Below are positions 14,650 through 22,495 of a stretch of DNA of 43,524 bases, one piece after another. The position numbers and the translations under genes were made by a program. Location: positions 1 through 43,524 of the forward strand of contig JAGQNT010000041.1 in assembly GCA_020427965.1 (NCBI GenBank), given 5' to 3'. Source of the DNA: Candidatus Saccharimonadota bacterium. Its GTDB lineage: Bacteria > Patescibacteriota > Saccharimonadia > Saccharimonadales > UBA4665. The first letter of the stretch is position 1. Each line of letters opens with the position of its first letter. A model generated the notes under the pieces. It saw only the letters and a program-made list of their open reading frames with translations, was not told the DNA's origin and made no database searches.

Positions 14650-15841
14650 GGGCGATGTCGAGGGTTTTGGGGTCGGCAGTGGGCCGATTGTATTTGGCGC
14701 TAAAACAACCAAGGGTGGCAACCATGGCACCATTGTCGGTGCACAGTTTGGGATCGGTGTAGTCAATCTCTAGTGGCAACGCCTTCGATAGCTGACGTCG
14801 CAACTCAGGACTGGCAGCAACCCCGCCAGCAATGACAACAGAGGCAGGAGCAAATTCTTCATAGGCTAGTTTGGCTTTATCTACAATGGTTTTGACGGCA
14901 GTGCGCTGGAAGCTGGCCGCGATGTCGGCCTTCTGAGCGTCGCTGAGGGCTCCTGACAGCTCGGTAGAGGGAAATGTGTAATCATGGCCGGTTTCATGTT
15001 GTGCAAGCCTTAGAACGGCCGTTTTGAGGCCGGAGTACGAGAAGTCGTACTTACCCGACTCCACCACAGCGCGCATTGCGGCGTTGGCGTCTGCGGTGCT
15101 CGCTCGCCGTACTTTCCTGTACGACTCGTTTCGCTCCTCGGCGCCGCCTTGCACTGCATCACTGTGCTGGATTCGCTGACGTATTCCGACCCCAGTTCGA
15201 GGGCCCAATTGAGCGATTGGTAACTCGTATTTGAATGGGTCGCCCTCGGCGGCTGTTTTGCCGACAGACGGGCCGCCGGGGTAGGGTAGTCCCAGGATTT
15301 TGGCCACCTTATCGAAAGCTTCACCGATGGCGTCGTCACGAGTTTGGCCCAGCAGTGTGTAGTCAAAGTGGTCTTGGAACAGTGCCAGCTGGCTATGCCC
15401 ACCGCTGACAATCACCGCCAACATCGGGAATTTCGGCTGTTTTGCCGGCAATACGTAGTCAGGCAGGGAAGTCTTGATCAGGAAGTTGGCGTAGACGTGA
15501 CCCTCGACGTGGTTAATCGCGTACAGCGGTTTATGGTGAGTAATGGCCAGAGTTCGGGCAGTTAGTACGCCGACTAACAGGGAGCCACCCAGGCCAGCGC
15601 CGTAGGTGACTGCGATGCCATCAATGTCATCCCAAGTGCACTTGGCGTCGGATAAGGCCTGTTTGATAACGGGGATGATTGCCTCGATGTGACTGCGGGC
15701 CGCTATCTCTGGCACTACGCCGCCGTACGCAACATGTAAGTCCATAGAGGAAAACACCACGTTCGATAGTAGCGTATCGCCGTTCTCGACGACAGAAGCA
15801 GCGGTTTCGTCACAACTGGTCTCAATGCCCAAAATCTTCAT
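14633..15841 (-). CDS. tsaD: tRNA N6-adenosine threonylcarbamoyltransferase TsaD
   Basis: A 402-residue TsaD (Kae1/YgjD) that transfers threonylcarbamoyl to A37 of ANN-decoding tRNAs together with TsaB/TsaE. Visible: ILGIETSCDETAASVV (residues 3-18), the metal-binding HVEGH (111-115), VSGGHSQL (146-152), the YPGGPSVGK loop (187-195), YDFSYSGLKTAVLR (265-278) and the C-terminal TDNGAMVA. Residues about 211-262 are an insertion of roughly 45-50 residues, absent from typical TsaD, between the YELPIA and YDFSYSGLKT segments; its DNA is palindrome-rich. I chose ATG 15841 rather than the adjacent upstream GTG, because TATGCT (15849-15854) lies 7 nt before the ATG. Confidence 0.93.
   Translation of the reverse strand: MKILGIETSCDETAASVVENGDTLLSNVVFSSMDLHVAYGGVVPEIAARSHIEAIIPVIKQALSDAKCTWDDIDGIAVTYGAGLGGSLLVGVLTARTLAITHHKPLYAINHVEGHVYANFLIKTSLPDYVLPAKQPKFPMLAVIVSGGHSQLALFQDHFDYTLLGQTRDDAIGEAFDKVAKILGLPYPGGPSVGKTAAEGDPFKYELPIAQLGPRTGVGIRQRIQHSDAVQGGAEERNESYRKVRRASTADANAAMRAVVESGKYDFSYSGLKTAVLRLAQHETGHDYTFPSTELSGALSDAQKADIAASFQRTAVKTIVDKAKLAYEEFAPASVVIAGGVAASPELRRQLSKALPLEIDYTDPKLCTDNGAMVATLGCFSAKYNRPTADPKTLDIAPNLSM
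15056..15211 (-). repeat. Palindromic insertion within tsaD (element copy 2)
   Basis: This DNA encodes the extra residues 211-262 of TsaD. It holds CGTAC-TTTCCT-GTACG (15108-15123) flanked by GAGCGAAACGAG and GCGAGCGAGCACCGCA (minus strand). The layout resembles the intergenic segments at 970-1004 and 33709-33724. The reading frame stays open throughout. Confidence 0.45.
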
Positions 15842-15906
15842 CACTTACAGCATAGCAAACTAAAGTCACTTAGTTTTGTAAATTAAGCAAATACATTACA
15901 TAGTGC

Positions 15907-15935
15907 TTGACAAAACACAAGCTTTTTGCTACTAT
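15907..15935 (+). promoter_or_regulatory. Promoter of the 15988 gene
   Basis: TTGACA, 17 nt, TACTAT; expected start near 15942, leaving a leader of about 46 nt. It rules out the longer frame start at 15907. Confidence 0.75.
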
Positions 15936-15987
15936 ATACACTAGTTTCAAACAAAAAATAAATAGTTTTCAACCAAAGGATCATCAG

Positions 15988-17913
15988 ATGACAGCAGTCC
16001 AAGAAGCCCGCCACGAAGATTTCGTCGACCCCCATTTGGAGGGTATCGTTGGCGAAGCCTTGGATGACTTGGAGGGCCGCATTCCTGGATCTGTATCCAG
16101 TGCAGAGGAGTTAGTACACAAAGCAAAAGAAGTCTTGAGTAGTGTCGAAAAAGAAGCGGACGCTGATACGGCGCATATTTCCCCTGAAACAACCGATCGC
16201 CTAACGTCGTTTGTTGACCAAGGTGTCTACCGATGGATCCTGGATCCGGCTGGAAGGGCAGACGCCCAAGCAGTTGAGGCCGCAAAAACCCCCGATGACC
16301 TAACGGGTACGGCCCGTACTAACTTTTTGAAGTACCTGGGCGATAGTGATAAGCCTCGTGAAGCGTTTGCCATGTACCGTATTCGATATCAGCAACTAGC
16401 ACAGCTGAGCGATGCCCTGCTGGAGAAGTATCCTGAGGACGCCACAACGTTACCATTAGATGGAGCCGGTAGTGATAGCACACCACTGGCGAATGGCGAT
16501 CGCCACGAACCAGCACAGGCGGAACAAAAAGAACTACCAAAAGCGGAAGTCGATGCAGGCCGAGCACCGGTTGTTTATACCTCAGAGACACCGCAAGCTA
16601 CTGAAGACCCAGAGGAACCTACAAAAACGCCTCTGGCACTGATGCCAGCACCCGAAAAGCCCATCGAGCCAGCCAAAAAGGCTAAAAAATCACGCCCTAG
16701 CGCAAATGTTATTCCAAGTAGCGGCGAACCCATTGCGCTACCTGGGCCTGAAGTTGCGCCAACCAATGACGATGTTAAAGACGACGCTATCAGCTCAAAG
16801 CCAGCTCGTCAGTCCTCCCGGCTGGGACGTGAAGACTTGATCCGAACTGACAAGATTGACCGTGCTTTGCGACCAAACGGGAAGCGCATGTCTGCTCACG
16901 AGGAGGAGACGGTTCTATCGCGCGAAGCCCAAATCCGTAAGGGTCTCAAGGGCTGGTTGGCCGAGAATAAACTCGTCGTGTTAGATGAGCAGAACTATGC
17001 TCGCGACCCAGAGACTGGTAAACGTCTAACTAATGCGCAGCTGCTAGAACTCTCCAAGACTGCCGACTTTAGCCGGGACGCCTTCAATACACGCGTTATT
17101 GAACAAGGTGATCTGAGTAAAGACTGGAAGGATCTGACCCAGGCTGAACGAGAAGCCATTCTAGCGAGACAAAACCCTAATCGCGACCCTGTTACGAGTA
17201 CCTCGCCTAAGGGTCTGCGTAACCGCTTCAAGAAAATGATGAAGCGAGCTCACTATGAGTTGGTTAACGCGCCAGCCACGGCTGTTGGCGTGGTCGCCTC
17301 GGCAGCCAACAAAGCTCGCAATTTCTACAGTAACGAGGACACGAAGCGTCGTCGAATTATTGGTACAGTCGCCGGTGCGGCTGCCTTGGTTGCTGGTGGT
17401 GTAGCCATCTATTCCCTGAACAAAACTGGCCAAAACGGCCACGAAGTGGTGCACGGCTTGAGTACGGGACCGAAGGGTGCACCTGGTTCGGGTGCCGAAT
17501 TGTATGATGTTGCGCCAAAGGGTAGTAATGGGCAGAGTAAGGAAGTATTAGAGGCACTCGGCGTGAAGCCTGGCAGTGGCCATGGTACTCCCTCAACGAG
17601 CAAAGAGATTATTGATGCACTGACGCCGGGTAACGGTGGCAATCACCAGGGTGGCAAGGAAGCCATCAACGAAGTCTTTACGCTACACGCGCCAAAGGGT
17701 GGCGTTCACGATAGCATTTCCCGAGAAATGCTGGATCTCGCAACACAGAACAACGTACAGGTTGACCCTAGTAGTGCCCATTTTGCGGACATGGTTAACC
17801 AAGCGCTTGATTACAATCACCTGACGGAAGCACAGGCCGAGCAGCTGCCGGTTGGCTATGAGTTCCGTTTGCCTCCGGCAGTCATTGCTGAACTGACTAA
17901 GTTATCTGAATAG
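15988..17913 (+). CDS. Large single-helix protein of unknown function
   Basis: A 641-residue protein. The start at ATG 15988 follows AAAGGA and lies downstream of the promoter. Residues 1-155 are charged and helical. About 160-270 is a Pro/Glu/Lys-rich disordered linker. About 275-430 is a basic helical region (EREAILARQNPNRDP). One transmembrane helix lies near 455-477, preceded by KRRRIIG, giving an N-in/C-out topology. A Gly/Ser/Pro-rich stalk (480-570) with repeated KEVLEALGVKPG / KEIIDALTPG / KEAINEV motifs ends in a small external domain (LDLATQNNVQVD...LPVGYEFRLPP) faintly like LysM. A surface-anchored cell-wall or adhesion role is inference. Confidence 0.65.
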   Translation: MTAVQEARHEDFVDPHLEGIVGEALDDLEGRIPGSVSSAEELVHKAKEVLSSVEKEADADTAHISPETTDRLTSFVDQGVYRWILDPAGRADAQAVEAAKTPDDLTGTARTNFLKYLGDSDKPREAFAMYRIRYQQLAQLSDALLEKYPEDATTLPLDGAGSDSTPLANGDRHEPAQAEQKELPKAEVDAGRAPVVYTSETPQATEDPEEPTKTPLALMPAPEKPIEPAKKAKKSRPSANVIPSSGEPIALPGPEVAPTNDDVKDDAISSKPARQSSRLGREDLIRTDKIDRALRPNGKRMSAHEEETVLSREAQIRKGLKGWLAENKLVVLDEQNYARDPETGKRLTNAQLLELSKTADFSRDAFNTRVIEQGDLSKDWKDLTQAEREAILARQNPNRDPVTSTSPKGLRNRFKKMMKRAHYELVNAPATAVGVVASAANKARNFYSNEDTKRRRIIGTVAGAAALVAGGVAIYSLNKTGQNGHEVVHGLSTGPKGAPGSGAELYDVAPKGSNGQSKEVLEALGVKPGSGHGTPSTSKEIIDALTPGNGGNHQGGKEAINEVFTLHAPKGGVHDSISREMLDLATQNNVQVDPSSAHFADMVNQALDYNHLTEAQAEQLPVGYEFRLPPAVIAELTKLSE

Positions 17914-17962
17914 CGACGGAGTCTGCGTTAGGGGTATACTCGTTGGTAGCGAGGAGAGCCTA

Positions 17963-18202
17963 ATGAGTCAGACAAGTCACCGAGCACCTGAGTTTGAAAA
18001 CGTTTCTTTGGGTGATTTGCTGGACGGTGCGGCGCGAGAATATACGCCATTACAGCAACGAGTCATCACGGAGTTTCAGCAGAGCGTTCGGATAGCCTTG
18101 GCTTGTAGTGTTTTGCTAGTAATACCCAGTGATGCGCCTGATCGAACGGCGCCACCGCCAGAACTACCGGCGTGGGTGGATGTCATTATTGAGGGGTTCT
18201 AG
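17963..18202 (+). CDS. Small unknown protein
   Basis: A 79-residue protein with a GAGGAG Shine-Dalgarno 6 nt before ATG and a TATACT box (17935-17940) in the 49-nt gap. One moderately hydrophobic segment (RIALACSVLLVIPS, about 48-61) lies between acidic, Pro-rich ends. No family recognised. Confidence 0.5.
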   Translation: MSQTSHRAPEFENVSLGDLLDGAAREYTPLQQRVITEFQQSVRIALACSVLLVIPSDAPDRTAPPPELPAWVDVIIEGF

Positions 18203-18235
18203 AGATTTTAGGTTGATCCCGTATACTAAAGCGTA

Positions 18236-19537
18236 ATGGGATTACGCAGTGTTGTGAAGCAGTTGATTCCGCGTGGTTTGTTCCGTCGGATTGAGCCAAC
18301 AGGGCACTTGTTGGAAGCGTTTATTTGGAATGTTCGCTATGGATTTCCCGGACGTGGGCTGAAAGTTATCGGTATTACCGGCACTAACGGCAAAACATCG
18401 ACGGCATTTATGGTGCACCGGATGCTACAGGATGCTGGCTATAAAACAGCGCTGATGACTACTGTTGCATGGGGCGTCGGTGATGACATCAAGTCGCAAA
18501 TTCATCACTACACCAATGTGCCGGTGCCGGAGCTAATGCAACGGCTGAAAGTGGTGCGAGCGGCGAACGTTGACTACATGGTGATGGAAATTACTAGCCA
18601 GGCGCTGGCGCAGAACCGGGCCTGGGGCGTGCCGTTTTCGGTAGCGGTCCTGACCAATCTGACGCATGAGCATTTGGATTACCATGGGACGTTTGAGCGA
18701 TACCGCGATGCCAAGCGGAAGCTGTTCAAGCGGGCTAACAAGAATCGACGTGGCCTGCGGGTCGGCATTGTGAATGCTGATGATCCGTCGGCAGAGTACT
18801 TTGCGCGGGACGTCAAAAACCCGGTGTCATACGGACTGAAAGATGCTGACATTGTGGCGCAGGACGTAGAGCTGACGCCGAATTTTGTAAAGTATACGGC
18901 AGTGGCTGACGGGCAGCACTACGACATTGTCTGTCATCTGCCCGGCAGTTTTAACGTCAGTAATTCGTTGGCGTGTTTGGGTGTGGGGCGAGCACTAGGC
19001 CTAACCAAGGACCAGATTGAGCACGGCATTGCCGCGCTGGAAGGTGTCGAGGGGCGCATGACTAATATCGATGAAGGGCAGAATTTTAGTGTGATTGTGG
19101 ACTACGCGCACACGCCGGACAGCTTTGAGAAGCTGTTTCGTGACATCAAACCAGTCGTGAAGGGCAAGTTGATTGTTATGTTTGGATCAGCTGGTCGACG
19201 TGACGAAGCGAAGCGGTCAGTGCAAGGGCGCCTGGCTGGCGAGTATGCCGACGAAGTCGTGATAACAGAGGAAGATGACCGTGACATCGACGGTGTGCAG
19301 ATTATGAATGAAATTGCGGCTGGGGCAGAGCAAGCGGGGAAGACGCGTGAGCGAAACTTGTTCTTAGTGCATGACCGGACGGAGGCTATCAACTTTACCT
19401 TGAAGCGAGCCAAGAAAGACGATACGGTGCTGCTGCTAGGCAAGGGACACGAGAAGACGATTGAGCGAGCCAACGGCGAGAATCCTTGGGATGAGATTGG
19501 GACGACGCACGAGGTGCTCAGAAACCTCAAGAAATAA
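18236..19537 (+). CDS. murE: MurE-like Mur ligase
   Basis: A 433-residue cytoplasmic Mur ligase, expected to add the third stem-peptide residue to UDP-MurNAc-dipeptide with ATP. P-loop ITGTNGKTST (residues 43-52), VMEITSQALAQNR (E and the SQAL variant of SHAL), NLTHEHLDYHGT, the carbamylated-Lys region RDAKRKLFK, and VDYAHTPDSFEKLF are all present. The N-terminal UDP-binding domain is shortened to about 35 residues. The specificity loop that reads DNPR in mDAP enzymes is EEDDRDIDG here, so the amino acid added cannot be assigned. TATACT (18222-18227) lies 8 nt before ATG: leaderless candidate. A palindromic element begins 7 nt after the stop. Confidence 0.88.
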   Translation: MGLRSVVKQLIPRGLFRRIEPTGHLLEAFIWNVRYGFPGRGLKVIGITGTNGKTSTAFMVHRMLQDAGYKTALMTTVAWGVGDDIKSQIHHYTNVPVPELMQRLKVVRAANVDYMVMEITSQALAQNRAWGVPFSVAVLTNLTHEHLDYHGTFERYRDAKRKLFKRANKNRRGLRVGIVNADDPSAEYFARDVKNPVSYGLKDADIVAQDVELTPNFVKYTAVADGQHYDIVCHLPGSFNVSNSLACLGVGRALGLTKDQIEHGIAALEGVEGRMTNIDEGQNFSVIVDYAHTPDSFEKLFRDIKPVVKGKLIVMFGSAGRRDEAKRSVQGRLAGEYADEVVITEEDDRDIDGVQIMNEIAAGAEQAGKTRERNLFLVHDRTEAINFTLKRAKKDDTVLLLGKGHEKTIERANGENPWDEIGTTHEVLRNLKK

Positions 19538-19543
19538 TTTATT

Positions 19544-19778
19544 ATTCCGACTGGCCGGAATCGGCCACTTACTTTTGTCTTGATACAAAAGTAAGCAAAA
19601 AATCACGGCTAGGCTCCACTATCTCGGGCAGTAATTGTCAAAACCTACAACCGGGTCGAGACCTCCTCCTTCCAGATATGCCACTGGCATATCCTCCAGT
19701 CGTCAAACAAGCTCGACCCGCCTCACCGGAAGTTGTAGTTATTGACAACTACCGCGCCGGGACAGCTCCGCACGCCGA
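19544..19778 (+). repeat. 3'-end palindromic element, copy B
   Basis: Starts 7 nt after the murE stop. Hairpin ATTCC...GGAAT (19544-19561); hairpin CTTACTTTTG...CAAAAGTAAG (19568-19595) around TCTTGATA; then AATCACGGC; then a nested palindrome with TTGTCAA.ACCTACAAC pairing with GTTGTAG.TATTGACAA, GGGTCGAG (19653) with CTCGACCC (19712), and tip GATATGCC-ACT-GGCATATC (19675-19693). Arms differ from copies A and C but pair equally well. Confidence 0.75.
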
Positions 19779-19880
19779 ACCCGTTATTTGGCAGGTTGAT
19801 GCTCGACCAGCCCCCTAGCGAGTAGTGGCGCAAATACCTCGATTTTATTAATACAAAACTAACAAATAAGGAGGCTTTTA

Positions 19881-20435
19881 ATGAAGCCGAAATTAATATT
19901 ACTGAACGGAAATCCGGGCATGGGCAAAACAACCCTAGCGCAGAGATATGCCGAGGAGCATCCCATGACACTGAATTTAGATGTCGATGTCCTATGGAAG
20001 ATGATGGGCCAGTGGCGGCAGTCGCGGCCGGAATCAACGGTTCAGAAATTGAAGTACGCCTACGTTATAGCTGACCTGCACCTAGCCGACGGTTATGACG
20101 TGATAGTGCCCGATCTAATTCAGGCAGTTGAGCAGACGGAGGCGTTCGAACGCATTGCTGCCGGTCATCAGGCGATTTTTAGGGAGATCGTTTTACTTTC
20201 GACGCCCGAAGATGCCATTGAACGGTGTAAGAATCGGGCTCGCCGACAGGGTTATGCCGAAGGCTTTCGCCCAGGCGGGATTCTGGATACTGGTGGGCGC
20301 GAAGCAAAGCTGTACCGCATGTATGACAACATGATGGCCGCGATTGCACTGCGAGAAAACACTGTAATTATTCCGTCGATCGAAGGAGATATCGACGGAA
20401 CGTACGCGCGACTCATCGAAGTAATCGAGAGCTAA
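19881..20435 (+). CDS. P-loop NTPase / small-molecule kinase-like protein
   Basis: A 184-residue protein with Walker A GNPGMGKTT (residues 10-18) at the N-terminus, a DVDVLW motif near 35 typical of AAA_33/zeta-toxin/gluconate-kinase-like kinases, a later acidic motif (VIVPDLIQ), and an Arg-rich lid CKNRARRQGYAEGFRPGG (about 115-132). It probably phosphorylates a small molecule; the acceptor is unknown. AATAAGGAGG before ATG is a strong ribosome binding site. Its stop overlaps the stop of the convergent gene by 4 nt. Confidence 0.75.
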   Translation: MKPKLILLNGNPGMGKTTLAQRYAEEHPMTLNLDVDVLWKMMGQWRQSRPESTVQKLKYAYVIADLHLADGYDVIVPDLIQAVEQTEAFERIAAGHQAIFREIVLLSTPEDAIERCKNRARRQGYAEGFRPGGILDTGGREAKLYRMYDNMMAAIALRENTVIIPSIEGDIDGTYARLIEVIES

Positions 20436-21313
20436 TTGTCGAGGGTGAGGGAGGTGCAGCGGATGCTGCCACCGCCTTTGCCGAGTTCGGGGTTTTTGAG
20501 CAGGATTGTCTTGAGACCGTGATCCTGGATGGCTTGTGTCAACTGGAGGGCGCCGTCGTTCATGATGACAGTTTCGCCGGTACTAACCAGGTTACAGGCA
20601 AAGGCGCGTTTGGCTTCATCTAAACTGACCTCGATTTTGTCGACGTCTTCTAGTTGGCGGAGGATTTGTTGGCTTTCGGGGACGAACGCATCGGGGCACC
20701 AGGCGATCAGTCCTTTTTGGTCTGCTTCTGGATATTTCAGCACGGAGAGCGCCAGGTCTAGGTCGTAGAAAAAGCTGTCGGGCCAGCCGGAAACCTCGTT
20801 CGTAACAGGTATTTCCTGGCTATCTAGCAGAGGTACCGTTTGGAGCTGGATTCTACGAAAACCAAGTGTGTCGGCCACGAATTGCTGGGCTGGAACATCT
20901 GAGCGGTACTGGCTGCCACAAAACAATAGGTCGCCACATGGCAGGGCATCGCCTTGGCCGGAGAACTTCAGGCCATCGGGTAGCTGAATGATTTTGAGGC
21001 TTTGGTTTAGTAACGCGTGTTCGGCGTAGATTTCTTCGGCTTTGCGGGCGTTTGGCAGGCGTGCCATGACTGCCAGGCCATTTCGGACGAGTGCCCAGTT
21101 GGCGGTGTAAACTCCGTCCTGACAGCCTGCAGGCGGGGGGACGGTTTTGACGGTGATGCCGGCAGATTCGAAGGCTTGGCGGATGGCGTCGTGCTCGGCT
21201 TTTGCCTTTGCCAAATCAATTGCCTCTGTTTGTATCATGAACGGATTGATTGCTTGGCCATCATCGAAGTAGTCGACACCGGACATGAGAACGGTTTGAT
21301 TGAAGCGTGCCAT
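20432..21313 (-). CDS. DDAH/arginine deiminase-like amidinohydrolase, altered active site
   Basis: A 293-residue guanidino-modifying (GME superfamily) protein. Visible landmarks: PFMIQTEAIDLAKAKAEHDAI near the start, VYTANWALV (65-77), a GQGDAL variant of the substrate-binding E/GGD loop (119-124), and the C-terminal nucleophile motif GGGSIRCTS (Cys286). The catalytic-His motif, normally FYHLD, reads FYDLD (182-186): His is Asp (codon GAC for CAC). The enzyme may be inactive, or may have shifted activity. TATACT lies 10 nt before ATG. Confidence 0.78.
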   Translation of the reverse strand: MARFNQTVLMSGVDYFDDGQAINPFMIQTEAIDLAKAKAEHDAIRQAFESAGITVKTVPPPAGCQDGVYTANWALVRNGLAVMARLPNARKAEEIYAEHALLNQSLKIIQLPDGLKFSGQGDALPCGDLLFCGSQYRSDVPAQQFVADTLGFRRIQLQTVPLLDSQEIPVTNEVSGWPDSFFYDLDLALSVLKYPEADQKGLIAWCPDAFVPESQQILRQLEDVDKIEVSLDEAKRAFACNLVSTGETVIMNDGALQLTQAIQDHGLKTILLKNPELGKGGGSIRCTSLTLDN

Positions 21314-21381
21314 ATCGAGATTGAGTATAAACGAAAATTCCCAGAGGTCGAGACAATTGACAAAAATATATAAAAAGGGTA

Positions 21382-21409
21382 TTGCAATATATCTGGAGAG
21401 GCGTATAAT
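21382..21409 (+). promoter_or_regulatory. Promoter of the 21573 cassette
   Basis: TTGCAA, 16 nt, TATAAT; start expected near 21416, giving a leader of about 155 nt. Confidence 0.6.
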
Positions 21410-21478
21410 CCCCCCTATAATTACAGATTGAGCGCTTACGCTTATCTAGAGTTATGCACGTTGAGATCGTGAGTTCCT

Positions 21479-21521
21479 GGGGAAGCAAGAGCATCTATTG
21501 GTTGGGTGTTGCTGCTTCCCC
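21479..21521 (+). promoter_or_regulatory. Leader hairpin
   Basis: GGGGAAGCA (21479-21487) pairs with TGCTTCCCC (21513-21521) around a 25-nt loop in the leader of the 21573 gene. No T-tract follows, so it is not an ordinary terminator. It could protect or regulate the mRNA. Confidence 0.4.
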
Positions 21522-21572
21522 ATGAAGAGAAGAGTTGATAACCCCCAAGTAAGTCGAGGAGTGCTGATAGCC

Positions 21573-21968
21573 ATGCCCGTCACGACCACCATCGCCAAGT
21601 TCCAGACCCCTGACCCCCTCTACTTCCGTCGGTTCCAGCCTGCCGTCGTTGCGCGCTGCTGCGCACAGCGCCCCCTCAACGTCAGCTGGGACATCGTCGA
21701 CGATGACCTGGATGCCTACGAGGCAGAGCTGGAGGCACAGCGATCGCAAGGCCTGAGTCGTGCGGTACAAGTGGAGCTGTGCTACCTGCAGTTCCTGAGG
21801 CAGCAGTATCAGCCTCCTGGCCCCCGTTCGCGTCGACCAAGACGCGAGACTGACGAGTCACCCAAGATCCCCAGCAGGGGTGGCACAGCGCGGCAGCGTG
21901 CCCAGTCCACACGGATGTGGCTCCAGCGCATGGGCTTCCCGACCTGGGACCCGTCGATGGCGACCTGA
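21573..21968 (+). CDS. GC-rich orphan protein, unknown function
   Basis: A 131-residue protein from ATG 21573 (GAGGAG about 10 nt upstream; an in-frame ATG at 21498 would fall inside the leader hairpin). Highly basic C-terminal half rich in Arg/Pro/Gln (about 85-131). The N-terminal half has VSWDIVDDDLDAYEAELEAQ, a coiled-coil-like stretch. No family recognised. Codon third positions are overwhelmingly C/G, unlike groES next door. With its own promoter, leader hairpin and a 14-bp hairpin downstream it forms a self-contained cassette like the one at 12463; horizontal origin is likely. Confidence 0.6.
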   Translation: MPVTTTIAKFQTPDPLYFRRFQPAVVARCCAQRPLNVSWDIVDDDLDAYEAELEAQRSQGLSRAVQVELCYLQFLRQQYQPPGPRSRRPRRETDESPKIPSRGGTARQRAQSTRMWLQRMGFPTWDPSMAT

Positions 21969-22000
21969 ACCTGGCTTTTGGGATGAGCTGACCAAGCTCC

Positions 22001-22048
22001 GGGGTCCGGGCGACTGCAAGTGGCGTTCTGCCATGTCGCCCGGACCCC
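22001..22048 (+). terminator. Strong hairpin after the orphan gene
   Basis: A perfect 14-bp GC-rich stem (22001-22014 with 22035-22048) containing an inner TGGC-GTTCT-GCCA. No T-tract. It probably insulates groES from upstream transcription. Confidence 0.55.
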
Positions 22049-22140
22049 GTCCGTGCCCTCAATCGACCAATTCTCTTCCGACCGCTCACGATCTCAACCC
22101 CTACTACCTTACGAAGCCCAGCAGGGCTTTATTGTTTGGC

Positions 22141-22169
22141 TTGACGCTGTTTTTTGATTTCGTTATCAT
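22141..22169 (+). promoter_or_regulatory. groES operon promoter
   Basis: TTGACG, 17 nt, TATCAT; start expected near 22176, just upstream of the CIRCE operator. Confidence 0.8.
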
Positions 22170-22181
22170 TAACAGAGCAAA

Positions 22182-22208
22182 CTAGCACTCTCACATTGAA
22201 AGTGCCAA
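22182..22208 (+). promoter_or_regulatory. CIRCE operator (HrcA site)
   Basis: CTAGCACTC, 9 nt, AAGTGCCAA: a slightly imperfect match to TTAGCACTC-N9-GAGTGCTAA at the expected place between promoter and groES. HrcA-type heat-shock repression follows from the family; hrcA is not in the window. Confidence 0.85.
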
Positions 22209-22227
22209 TTGATAACAGGAGGAATGG

Positions 22228-22494
22228 ATGAGTGTACCGATTCAGCCGCTGGCCGACAATGTGGTCGCGGAACAAGAGCAGGCCGAGACAAAGACTGCTA
22301 GCGGACTATATTTGCCCGATGCAGCTAAGGAAAAGCCAAAGACGGCCAAGGTGGTGGCTGTTGGTCCCGCCGTCAAAGCTGTGAAGGTCGGTGACCGGAT
22401 TTTGTATCGCGGTTACAGTAGTACAGATGTAAAAATGGGGAGCACCGAGTACCTGATTATTAAACAAGAAGACATTTTAGCGACGGTAAAATAA
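22228..22494 (+). CDS. groES: Co-chaperonin GroES
   Basis: An 88-residue GroES, forming the heptameric lid of GroEL. IQPLADNVVAEQEQAETKTASGLYLPD, with the mobile loop at about residues 17-32, then the VVAVGPAV and VGDRILYR strands, and the ending EYLIIKQEDILATVK. Slightly shorter than E. coli GroES. AGGAGG 5 nt before ATG. First gene of groES-micropeptide-groEL under the CIRCE promoter. Confidence 0.95.
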   Translation: MSVPIQPLADNVVAEQEQAETKTASGLYLPDAAKEKPKTAKVVAVGPAVKAVKVGDRILYRGYSSTDVKMGSTEYLIIKQEDILATVK

Positions 22495-22495
22495 C

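Noticed and set aside
15907-15987. Upstream start of the 15988 gene at 15907
   Set aside because: The codons coincide with the TTGACA -35 and TACTAT -10 boxes; AAAGGA precedes ATG 15988.
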